The notes: a model not told the origin generated them from the letters alone. Positions 1 through 4,894 are shown, numbered from the stretch's first letter. The stretch: DNA of 5,944 bases from Spirochaetales bacterium (GCA_031266855.1 JAISAF010000186.1:1-5944); one strand, 5' to 3'. Translations and numbers: made by a program.

Positions 1-1
1 T

Positions 2-488
2 GGTGATATGCGCCCGGATAAAACAACCTACGGCATTATTGACGCGCAAAGTGTGTAAAATGCTGATACGGCGGAGGAAAAAGGGTATGACGCGGGCAAA
101 AAAGTGTCAGGAATCAAGCGTCATATTGTTGCGGGCACGATGGGCCTGCCCCATGCACTGGGAATTACCACCGCAAACGTTACTGACCGGCAGGAATGAT
201 GAGGCAAAATCCGGAGAATCTATCGGAAGTAAGTTTATTGTTGACGGCAGTTATTCGGGGGAACCTTTCGCACAGGCGGTAAGGGATATGTGCGGGGCGG
301 AAGTGGAAGTGGTAAAGCGGAATGAACTGCATAGATTTGCGGTGCTGCCCAAACGGTGGGTGAGGGAGAGGAGTTTTGGATGGCTGGATAAGGCGCGCCG
401 GCGTTGGAAGAACTGTGAACGCAAACTTCACAATTCCCCCCAGATGGTCATCCTGGCGTTCATCGCCGTTCTTATAATGAGATATTGA
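2..488 (+). pseudogene. Decayed IS5-family transposase, C-terminal part
   Basis: This is the 3' half of a DDE transposase gene that begins outside the window. Reading from base 2 gives an IS5-like stretch with IIDAQSV, then a stop at 56-58, then KGYDAGKK, IKRHI and VTDR, ending at two stops at 197-202. The protein then continues one frame over with FIVDGSYSG, VEVVKR, VLPKRWV and RERSFGWL, ending at the stop 486-488. The catalytic triad can be placed at the Asp of IIDAQS (41-43), the Asp of VDGSY (243-245) and the Glu of RERSF (366-368). The stop at 56-58 (TAA) sits where related proteins usually have Lys (QSVKN), so a single A-to-T change explains it. The frame change lies between about 197 and 230, where the spacing from VTDR to VDG is about 16 residues. 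That looks short for the family, so a small deletion probably caused the shift. The gene cannot make an active transposase. The family call rests on recognised motifs, without a search. Confidence 0.88.
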
Positions 489-499
489 ACAGGCTCTAA
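483..499 (+). mobile_element. Probable right end of the IS5-like element
   Basis: Directly after the transposase stop the sequence reads TTGAACAGGCTC and then TAA. Many IS5-group elements end in an inverted repeat resembling GAGCCTGTTCAA and duplicate a short TA or TNA target. The element boundary is therefore placed at about base 496, with TAA (497-499) as a possible target duplication. The left end is outside the window, so neither the repeat nor the duplication can be confirmed here. Confidence 0.45.
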
Positions 500-533
500 G
501 GGAAAAATTGCTGTGAAAACAGCAATTTTTCCC
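500..533. repeat. Perfect 15-bp hairpin with GAAA loop (H0)
   Basis: Arm 500-514 is exactly complementary to arm 519-533, around the loop GAAA (515-518). The hairpin starts one base after the putative IS end. On the + strand the loop is a GNRA tetraloop, which stabilises RNA hairpins. It lacks a following run of T, so it is not a standard intrinsic terminator. Its 12-nt segments GGGAAAAATTGC and GCAATTTTTCCC are identical to one arm of the long-range helix of copy R1 (5184-5195, on either strand), which ties this hairpin to the composite repeat described further on. Confidence 0.8.
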
Positions 534-570
534 TGTGCGTACTAACAGCAACAGAAAGTTTTTAGAGGTT

Positions 571-602
571 CCCGCGGATTTCCGTCTGCGGAAATCCGCG
601 GG
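571..602. repeat. Perfect 14-bp hairpin (H1)
   Basis: Arm 571-584 (CCCGCGGATTTCCG) pairs perfectly with arm 589-602 around the loop TCTG. It lies between the IS end and module A of copy L. Its stem sequence has no match elsewhere in the window that I can see, although a hairpin with a related CCGCGGAAT core lies at 4860-4894. It looks like a member of the same family of structured non-coding insertions, not a terminator, because no T-tract follows it. Confidence 0.75.
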
Positions 603-665
603 CCGTCTTCTGTACCAGGCCGTACAAGCAATTTTGCAAGTGTTCTTTACGCAGAACGGTCGGTC

Positions 666-723
666 CGGCTGCCGCCACCACGCGTATAGCCTGCGGTTAC
701 GCTTGCGGCTTTGGAACCAAGCC
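666..723 (+). repeat. Module A, copy L
   Basis: This 58-base segment matches 5072-5129 read on the opposite strand, with about 51 of 58 bases identical and no gaps by my hand alignment. Conserved stretches include CGGCTGCCGCCACCACG, GTATAGCC, TTACGC and TGGAACCA. It contains a small stem (GCG-GTTA-CGC) and a TTGG-AA-CCAA stem. In the other copy the latter becomes CTGG-AA-CCAG, a paired change. It opens the composite repeat that continues through H2, H3 and the core. A short fragment of its 3' part also matches the far end of R1, near 5379-5394. Confidence 0.85.
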
Positions 724-751
724 CCGGAATTGCCGTGGGGCAATTCCGGGG
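722..751. repeat. Hairpin H2, copy L (13-bp perfect stem)
   Basis: Arm 722-734 (CCCCGGAATTGCC) pairs perfectly with 739-751 around the loop GTGG. The equivalent hairpin of copy R1 lies at 5348-5377. Read on the - strand that hairpin is CCCTGGAATTGCC, GTGA, GGCAATTTCAGGG. Relative to it, one C-G pair is replaced by T-A with both partners changed, and one G-C pair is replaced by G.T. Confidence 0.85.
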
Positions 752-781
752 GCAGCAAATTGCCTGTGGCAATTTGCTGCC
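751..781. repeat. Hairpin H3, copy L (14-bp perfect stem)
   Basis: Arm 751-764 (GGCAGCAAATTGCC) pairs perfectly with 768-781 around TGT. It abuts H2. The R1 equivalent at 5320-5346 keeps the inner AATTGCC-TGT-GGCAATT part on the - strand. It differs at five outer base pairs, and all five are changed on both sides so that pairing is kept. The segment after it, CCTGG-TT-CCAGG (781-792), is another small inverted repeat. Confidence 0.85.
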
Positions 782-796
782 TGGTTCCAGGCGGGG

Positions 797-932
797 GCGA
801 TTTTGCCGATGCCCAAGTGAACGCACGCGAAAGCGTGTTTTCACAATAAGGCTTTTCGGCTCACCCATGCATCCTGGCAAGAGGCCCTAAAAACCCCTGG
901 CGTATAACAGGTAAAAGGCCGGGCAAAATCGC
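797..932 (+). ncRNA. Candidate structured RNA core, copy L
   Basis: The unit is closed by an 11-bp long-range helix, GCGATTTTGCC (797-807) with GGCAAAATCGC (922-932). Inside it, CACGC-GAAA-GCGTG (824-837 region) makes a hairpin with a GNRA loop. GTGAA and TTCAC flank that hairpin and can extend the stem across an internal loop. Conserved unpaired-looking stretches include CCCAAGT, AAGGCTTTTCGG, CAAGAGGCCCTAAAAA, CCCCTGGCG and AACAGGT. The copy at 5184-5303 (- strand) matches closely and has two compensated changes in the closing helix. Copy L carries about 18 extra bases around 859-877. It points towards pheS, but the pheS promoter lies downstream, so a leader role is unlikely. I do not recognise the family. 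It could be an RNA gene or a hairpin-rich mobile DNA remnant. Confidence 0.5.
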
Positions 933-943
933 GGGGTTCACGG

Positions 944-964
944 CCCGCGCGGTTTCCGCGCGGG
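944..964. repeat. 9-bp GC-rich hairpin after the core, copy L
   Basis: CCCGCGCGG (944-952) pairs perfectly with CCGCGCGGG (956-964) around TTT. It follows the core's closing helix by 11 bases. In copy R1 the corresponding place holds a different hairpin (5145-5167, loop TTA on the - strand). The position of the helix is kept while its sequence is not. Confidence 0.7.
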
Positions 965-998
965 TGCGGGGGACGGCGTTATGCGAAATGAATGTCCG

Positions 999-1037
999 GC
1001 GTTCTCCAGTGAATGCTGCGCATTCACCGGAGGACGC
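999..1037. repeat. 18-bp near-perfect hairpin, copy L
   Basis: Arm 999-1016 pairs with arm 1020-1037 around TGC, with one A.C mismatch (1008/1028) and one T.G wobble (1003/1033) on the + strand. It lies between GCGTTATGCG (977-986) and GCCGCTGGGCGCGCGC (1041-1056). In the right flank the same two flanking sequences enclose a different, 15-bp hairpin (4800-4833), so one hairpin appears to have been exchanged for another at a fixed position. Confidence 0.7.
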
Positions 1038-1040
1038 GCT

Positions 1041-1127
1041 GCCGCTGGGCGCGCGCCAGGGATTGGAGCGGAAAGCCCGCAGGAAAGCGCATCGGCGCTT
1101 TCCGAGGACTTGGAGCGGAAAGCCCGG
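1041..1127 (+). repeat. Module C, copy L (87 bp, one of an inverted pair)
   Basis: This segment is identical to the reverse complement of 4687-4773 at 85 of 87 positions, far closer than the other modules. Inside it a 17-nt direct repeat, TTGGAGCGGAAAGCCCG, occurs at 1063-1079 and 1110-1126. Between the two units is a perfect 9-bp hairpin, GGAAAGCGC-ATCG-GCGCTTTCC (1082-1103). It ends just before the hairpin at 1128-1148 and about 45 bases before the pheS promoter. Reading frames run through it on both strands but they are not credible proteins. Confidence 0.92.
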
Positions 1128-1148
1128 CCCCGGCGCGAAGCGCCGGGG
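1128..1148. repeat. 9-bp hairpin with GAA loop next to module C
   Basis: CCCCGGCGC (1128-1136) pairs with GCGCCGGGG (1140-1148) around GAA. The match to the right-flank copy stops exactly at 1127. There the corresponding hairpin is an unrelated 23-bp stem (4638-4686). It sits 23 bases upstream of the pheS -35 box and could insulate pheS from read-through, but no T-tract follows it. Confidence 0.7.
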
Positions 1149-1171
1149 AGGCGCCCTGCCTTATCTCTATC

Positions 1172-1200
1172 TTCACCCTTTTTTTGTGGTGTGCTATACT
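1172..1200 (+). promoter_or_regulatory. Likely sigma-70 promoter for pheST
   Basis: A -35-like TTCACC (1172-1177) is followed after 17 bases by TATACT (1195-1200). A TG one base before the -10 box (1192-1193) makes it an extended -10 promoter. Transcription would start near 1207, giving a leader of only about 20 bases before pheS. That leaves no room for a T-box or a leader-peptide attenuator downstream of this start. The stretch 1182-1186 is T-rich. Promoter calls from sequence alone are tentative. Confidence 0.6.
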
Positions 1201-1212
1201 GGAGAATCCCAG

Positions 1213-1218
1213 AAGGAG
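1213..1218 (+). promoter_or_regulatory. Ribosome binding site that fixes the pheS start
   Basis: AAGGAG lies 7 bases before the ATG at 1226. An in-frame ATG at 1013 would add 71 residues, but those come from module C and its hairpins, they lie upstream of the promoter, and no family member has them. The start at 1226 is therefore preferred. Confidence 0.85.
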
Positions 1219-1225
1219 TTTTTGC

Positions 1226-2824
1226 ATGGAAAACGATGTTGGACAGGTTGTGGCGGGCCTGCATCCGCTTGAGATTCGTGTTTTGCGGACGTACAGGGCG
1301 GGGGATGTGATTGATTCGGGTATTCTTGCGCGGGACCTTGCTTATAAGACGGGGCAGACGAATCAGACGGTGAGCTGGTTGTCGGCGAAGAATTTGATTC
1401 GGGAGCAGGCGCGGGTGAGCCGTGTTTTGTATGAGTTGACGGAGCTGGGGCTTGAGTATGGCCGCGGGGGCACTCCGGAGGAAAAGATTTTGCGTCTTGT
1501 GCGGGAGAAGGGGGCTATGCGGCTGCCGGAGATCGCGCGGGAGCTTTCGCTGGATAATAAAGATGTTGGTTCGGCTTTTGGCGCGTTGTCGAAGGACGGG
1601 GTTTTGTGTATGGACGCGGATAAAAAGGCCGCGCTTTGTGGCGAGGGATGCGGGCCGTCGCCGCGTATGGTTCGTGTGCGGGCTATTTTTGATCGGGCTT
1701 TGCTGAATACGCTGGCTGTGGGCGGTGGCGTTTTGGGGGTTGGCGATGGCTCTTTGGCGGAGGGGGAACTGTCCGCGGAGGAGCTGGAACTGATTCAGAG
1801 TATGAGTAAGAAACGGGGGGCGGCTTCTTCGCCTTTTAAGACTGTGGAACGGGAAGAGGTTTCTTACATTCTTCTGCCTGGGGCGGACAGGGTTCGCGGG
1901 GCTTTGGAGGCGGCGGGGATTTCCGGGGAGGAGACTGGAACCCTTACCGCGGAGATGCTTGTAAAGGGAACCTGGAAAAATATTGTTTTCCGCCGCTATA
2001 GTGTGGACTCCCCGGCGCCGCGCATGATTCTGGGGCGTACAAACGCGTATTGTGATTTTTTGCGTTCGGTGAAGGATAAGCTGAGCGCTTTGGGTTTTGA
2101 GGAATTCGATGGGCCTCTTGTGGAGACGGAGTTCTGGAATTCGGATGCGCTTTTTATGCCGCAGTTCCATTCCGCGCGGGATATTCATGATGTGTACTAT
2201 CTGAAAAATCCTACGCACGCGAAGCGGATTGAGCAGCCGTATCTTGATCAGGTCGCCTCTGCTCACGAGAACGGCTGGACTACGGGGAGCCGGGGCTGGG
2301 AGTATAGTTTTAACCGCGACTTTACCCGCCGCCTTATTCTGCGCAGCCAGGGTACGGTGCTTTCCGCGAAACAGCTTCCCCGCGCGAAGGTTCCGGGAAA
2401 ATACTTTGGCATTGTGCGGTGTTTCCGCTACGACCAGGTGGACGCGACGCATCTTTCCGATTTTTACCAGACTGAGGGCATTGCCATTGGCGAAAGCGTT
2501 AATCTGAAAACCCATCTGGGTTTTTTGCGGATGTTCGCGGAGGAGGTTGCCGGGGCGAGCGAGGTGAAATATGTTCCGGGCTATTTCCCTTTTACCGAAC
2601 CTTCTATCGAGGTGCATATCAAGCATCCGGTACTCGGCTGGTTCGAGCTGGGCGGTTCGGGAATTTTCCGTCCGGAAGTAACGGAGGCCCTGGGTATCCA
2701 TGCGCCTGTTCTGGCCTGGGGTATCGGTATTGACCGCATGGCTTTGATGAGCCTGGGCGTCAACGATTTGCGCGAGCTTTTCTCGGTCAATCTTGAAAAC
2801 GTGCGCCTGTGCAGGAGTAAATAA
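1226..2824 (+). CDS. pheS: Phenylalanine--tRNA ligase alpha subunit, archaeal type
   Basis: This cytoplasmic enzyme subunit activates phenylalanine with ATP and transfers it to tRNA-Phe. With PheT it forms the (alpha-beta)2 heterotetramer. The 532-residue length matches the archaeal/eukaryotic and spirochaete form, not the roughly 330-residue form of most bacteria. Residues 1-140 form the family's N-terminal winged-helix-like domains (for example ILARDLAYKTGQTNQTVSWL, 33-52). The class II catalytic core follows. It shows the motif 1 region with FWNSDALFMPQFHSARD (303-319), motif 2 around ILRSQGT and RCFRYDQVDATHLSDF (371-413), and motif 3 with FELGGSGIFRPEV (473-485) and WGIGIDRMAL (498-507). 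The gene is complete and intact. Its stop is followed at once by a repeated start region leading to pheT, so the two are very likely co-transcribed. Codons in the 5' part end mostly in G or T, unlike pheT. Confidence 0.97.
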   Translation: MENDVGQVVAGLHPLEIRVLRTYRAGDVIDSGILARDLAYKTGQTNQTVSWLSAKNLIREQARVSRVLYELTELGLEYGRGGTPEEKILRLVREKGAMRLPEIARELSLDNKDVGSAFGALSKDGVLCMDADKKAALCGEGCGPSPRMVRVRAIFDRALLNTLAVGGGVLGVGDGSLAEGELSAEELELIQSMSKKRGAASSPFKTVEREEVSYILLPGADRVRGALEAAGISGEETGTLTAEMLVKGTWKNIVFRRYSVDSPAPRMILGRTNAYCDFLRSVKDKLSALGFEEFDGPLVETEFWNSDALFMPQFHSARDIHDVYYLKNPTHAKRIEQPYLDQVASAHENGWTTGSRGWEYSFNRDFTRRLILRSQGTVLSAKQLPRAKVPGKYFGIVRCFRYDQVDATHLSDFYQTEGIAIGESVNLKTHLGFLRMFAEEVAGASEVKYVPGYFPFTEPSIEVHIKHPVLGWFELGGSGIFRPEVTEALGIHAPVLAWGIGIDRMALMSLGVNDLRELFSVNLENVRLCRSK

Positions 2825-2873
2825 ATGCCCAAGGGAATAAATGAATGCCTAAAGGAATAAATAAATGCCCAAA
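2821..2873 (+). repeat. 20-bp tandem repeat of the pheT translation start
   Basis: Units at 2821-2840 and 2841-2860 differ at three positions. A third begins at 2861 and runs into pheT. Each carries an A-rich spacer, an ATG (2825, 2845, 2865), and a purine-rich SD-like stretch for the next ATG. The SD for 2825 is AGGAG (2813-2817), for 2845 it is AAGGGA (2831-2836), and for 2865 it is AAAGGA (2851-2856). Because 20 is not a multiple of 3, the three ATGs are in different frames. The first two would make short peptides, MPKGINECLKE (stop 2858-2860) and MPKGINKCPKLK (stop 2881-2883). Only 2865 opens pheT. The first ATG directly follows the pheS stop. Confidence 0.9.
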
Positions 2874-4619
2874 ATTGAAGTAAACGAAAAAAGATTCTAC
2901 TCTCTTATTGGCAGGAGCTTTTCCCACGCGGAACTGGAGGATATTCTTCCGGCGGCGAAGGGCGAGCTTGATACGGCTGACGCCGGTGAAGGGCTTTTGA
3001 AGCTGGAACTCAACGATACGAACCGTCCTGATTTGTGGTCAACCGCGGGGCTTGCCCGGCAGCTTCGGATTTACATGGGCGGGCCGATACCGGACTATGA
3101 TTTTTTTTCCCGTCCGGAAAATATCGCGGGAAACGCCGCGGGAAATATCGCGGAAAACAGTGCGGGAAACATTACGGGAACCGTGAAGGATTCGGGATCC
3201 CGCCGGATTATCGTAGACCCCGCCTTGAAGGACATCCGCCCCTGGATCGCGGCCTTTGCCGTAAAGGGCAAAAAAATTGACGCTCTGACGCTTACCGATA
3301 TTATCCAGTCACAGGAGAAGCTCTGCTGGAACTATGGACGCAGGCGCAGGTCAATCGCTATGGGCGTATACCGTTCCGGGCTGATTTCCTGGCCCATTCA
3401 TTACGACGCCGTGGATCCGGAAAAAACCTGTTTCCAGCCCCTTGGCAGCGGCAGCGTCATGAATCTGCGGCAGATTAACCGCGAACACCCCAAGGGTATT
3501 GAGTTTGGTCATATTACCGAAGGCTTCGCGAAGTTTCCCTTTCTGCGCGACGACAACGCGCAGGTTTTAAGTTACCCGCCGGTTATCAACTCCAGCCGGA
3601 TCGGAGCCGTTGAACCCGGCGATGAAGATCTTTTTGTCGAGCTTACGGGTACGGAAATCCATTCCCTGCTGCACGCCCTGTCCATCGTTGCCTGCGATTT
3701 CGCGGATCTTGGATTTACGGTTCTGCCGGTCAAAGTATGTTATCCCTATGACACGCCGTACGGCAGGGAAATTACAACGCCGTTTTATTTCCAGACGCCG
3801 CGGGAGGCGAAACTCTGTGACGCCGCGAAAATTCTGGGCGAGGTTTTCAGCCCTGACGAGGCCCTCCGCTGCCTTCGTCGCATGGGCTGTAGAGCCGAAG
3901 CCAGCGCCGAAACGGTACGGGTAAATCCGCCTGAGTACCGCAACGATTTTCTCCACGCGGTTGACATTATCGAAGACATCATGATCGGCAAAGGCATGGA
4001 TCATTTCAAACCTGTACGGCCCCAGGAGTTTACCGTGGGCCGCCTGTCCGACGCGGAACTCCTCGCGCGCAAAACAATTCCCGTTATGGTAGGCATGGGT
4101 TTTCAGGAAATGATTTTTAATTATCTGGGCGCGGGCCGGAATTTTATCGAAAAAATGAATATGACGGAGACGGATATTATCCGCATTTCCAACCCCATGT
4201 CGGAAAATTACGAGTTTGTGCGCAATTCAATCCTGCCCTGCCTTCTGGAAGCCGAAAGCGTTTCGGCTAACTCCGTGTACCCGCACAATATGTTCGAAAT
4301 TGGCAAAACCGCCCGCCTTGAGCCTTCGGAAAATTACGGGACGCTCACGCTGAACACCCTCGGTTTTCTTTCGGCCTCCGCGGACACTGACTTCAACACC
4401 ATGAAAGCCCAGGTCGCCGCCGTACTGTACTACCTGTCCGCCGCATACACGCTCGCCGAAACAGACGATCCGCGTTTTATCCCAGGCCGCTGCGCGCGGA
4501 TTCTGATCAACGCAAAAGATTCGGGGATTTTCGGCGAAATCCATCCCGCGGTACTCGAAAACTGGGGCATTCAAATACCCTGTAGCGCCGCGGAAATTTT
4601 TCTGGATATGATAAAGTAG
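2865..4619 (+). CDS. pheT: Phenylalanine--tRNA ligase beta subunit, archaeal type
   Basis: This is the beta subunit that partners PheS. In the family it carries the B3/B4 editing region, which removes misacylated tyrosine, and structural class II-like domains. At 584 residues it is of archaeal/spirochaete size, without the long EMAP-like and anticodon-binding-type extensions of ordinary bacterial PheT (about 800). Visible landmarks are the N-terminal domain with LELNDTNRPDLWSTAGLARQL (47-67), the B3/B4 region with DIIQSQEKLCWNYGRRRRSI (145-164), HPKGIEFGHITEGF (208-221) and SYPPVINS (236-243), the B5 domain with YRNDFLHAVDIIEDIMIGKG (358-377), and the class II-like region with SNPMSENYEFVRNSILP (442-458) and FEIGKTA (477-483). 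The ATG at 2865 is chosen because the protein begins with the conserved MPKIEV start and has an SD 8 bases upstream. Residues 86-105 are an unusual low-complexity insert. Confidence 0.97.
   Translation: MPKIEVNEKRFYSLIGRSFSHAELEDILPAAKGELDTADAGEGLLKLELNDTNRPDLWSTAGLARQLRIYMGGPIPDYDFFSRPENIAGNAAGNIAENSAGNITGTVKDSGSRRIIVDPALKDIRPWIAAFAVKGKKIDALTLTDIIQSQEKLCWNYGRRRRSIAMGVYRSGLISWPIHYDAVDPEKTCFQPLGSGSVMNLRQINREHPKGIEFGHITEGFAKFPFLRDDNAQVLSYPPVINSSRIGAVEPGDEDLFVELTGTEIHSLLHALSIVACDFADLGFTVLPVKVCYPYDTPYGREITTPFYFQTPREAKLCDAAKILGEVFSPDEALRCLRRMGCRAEASAETVRVNPPEYRNDFLHAVDIIEDIMIGKGMDHFKPVRPQEFTVGRLSDAELLARKTIPVMVGMGFQEMIFNYLGAGRNFIEKMNMTETDIIRISNPMSENYEFVRNSILPCLLEAESVSANSVYPHNMFEIGKTARLEPSENYGTLTLNTLGFLSASADTDFNTMKAQVAAVLYYLSAAYTLAETDDPRFIPGRCARILINAKDSGIFGEIHPAVLENWGIQIPCSAAEIFLDMIK
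3120..3179 (+). repeat. Five 12-nt in-frame repeats inside pheT
   Basis: Five 12-base units encode NIAG, NAAG, NIAE, NSAG and NITG (residues 86-105). Every unit begins AAT or AAC and most end in GCGGGA. The repeat lies between the N-terminal domain and the B3/B4 region, probably in a surface linker. It can change in length without disturbing the frame. I know of no role for it. Confidence 0.85.
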
Positions 4620-4637
4620 ATTTGACCTTTGGGCGCA

Positions 4638-4686
4638 TTTTTTGCGGTCAGGGAATTTGCGGCGCAAATTCCCTGACCGCAAAAAA
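4638..4686. repeat. 23-bp perfect hairpin after pheT
   Basis: Arm 4638-4660 pairs perfectly with arm 4664-4686 around GGC, beginning 18 bases after the pheT stop. It is the longest perfect stem in the window. The T-run opens the stem and the A-run closes it on both strands, so it is not a textbook intrinsic terminator. It could still protect the 3' end of the pheST mRNA or aid Rho-dependent termination. It stands where copy L has the unrelated hairpin 1128-1148, directly bordering module C. Confidence 0.85.
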
Positions 4687-4773
4687 CCGGGCTTTCCGCT
4701 CCAAGTCCTCGGAAAGCGCCGATGCGCTTTCCTGCGGGCTTTCCGCTGCAATCCCTTGCGCGCGCCCAGCGGC
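4687..4773 (-). repeat. Module C, right copy (inverted)
   Basis: Read on the - strand this is 85 of 87 identical to 1041-1127, including the 9-bp hairpin and the 17-nt direct repeat, one unit of which has a single mismatch. The pair forms an inverted repeat about 3.6 kb apart with pheST between. The closeness suggests recent duplication or gene conversion. Confidence 0.92.
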
Positions 4774-4799
4774 TAACATATACCGCAAACGCGGAAGCA

Positions 4800-4833
4800 T
4801 TATGCGCAATTTTCTTTAGAAAATTGCGCATAA
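4800..4833. repeat. 15-bp perfect hairpin, right flank
   Basis: Arm 4800-4814 (TTATGCGCAATTTTC) pairs perfectly with 4819-4833 around TTTA. On the - strand it occupies the position that the 18-bp hairpin 999-1037 holds in copy L, between GCGTTATGCG and GCCGCTGGGCGCGCGC. Confidence 0.8.
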
Positions 4834-4859
4834 CGCTTGTACCAGAAATCCGAATTATC

Positions 4860-4894
4860 CGTCCGCGGAATCGCCTACAGCAATTCCGCGGACG
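4860..4894. repeat. 15-bp hairpin with one mismatch, right flank
   Basis: Arm 4860-4874 pairs with 4880-4894 around CTACA. The only mismatch is C4872 with A4882 on the + strand. On the - strand this is a G.U wobble, so the helix is continuous only in - strand RNA. This agrees with the orientation inferred for R1. Confidence 0.75.

Noticed and set aside
180..880. Overlapping open frames through the left repeat region (both strands)
   Set aside because: They translate hairpins and repeats, have no good start signals, and are not conserved between copies L and R1.
797..932. Identification of the core as an IscB/TnpB-type guide RNA (HEARO-like) or an integron attC site
   Set aside because: Hairpin-rich form and mobile context suggest the idea, but I see no matching conserved sequence, no associated nuclease or integrase gene, and no attC-type core sites.
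1063..1126. CRISPR-like look of the 17-nt direct repeat with a 30-base spacer
   Set aside because: There are only two units, the spacer is itself a hairpin and is identical in both module C copies, and no cas genes are present.
1013..1225. Upstream in-frame extension of pheS starting at ATG 1013
   Set aside because: The added 71 residues come from repeat and hairpin DNA, start upstream of the likely promoter, and have no SD comparable to AAGGAG at 1213-1218.
1150..1225. T-box or attenuator controlling pheST by phenylalanine
   Set aside because: The leader from the likely start site is about 20 bases, with no T-box motif, no specifier stem and no Phe-rich leader peptide.
938..2701. 587-codon open frame on the - strand opposite pheS
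   Set aside because: It is Arg/Pro/His-rich with no recognisable domain and lies wholly antisense to a clear pheS. It also runs through module C. It is a by-product of the G/T-ending codons of pheS.
4638..4686. Intrinsic terminator for pheT
   Set aside because: The stem is very strong and well placed, but the T-run is in the 5' arm and the 3' side ends in A-run then CCGG. It is kept as a hairpin with a possible 3'-end role.
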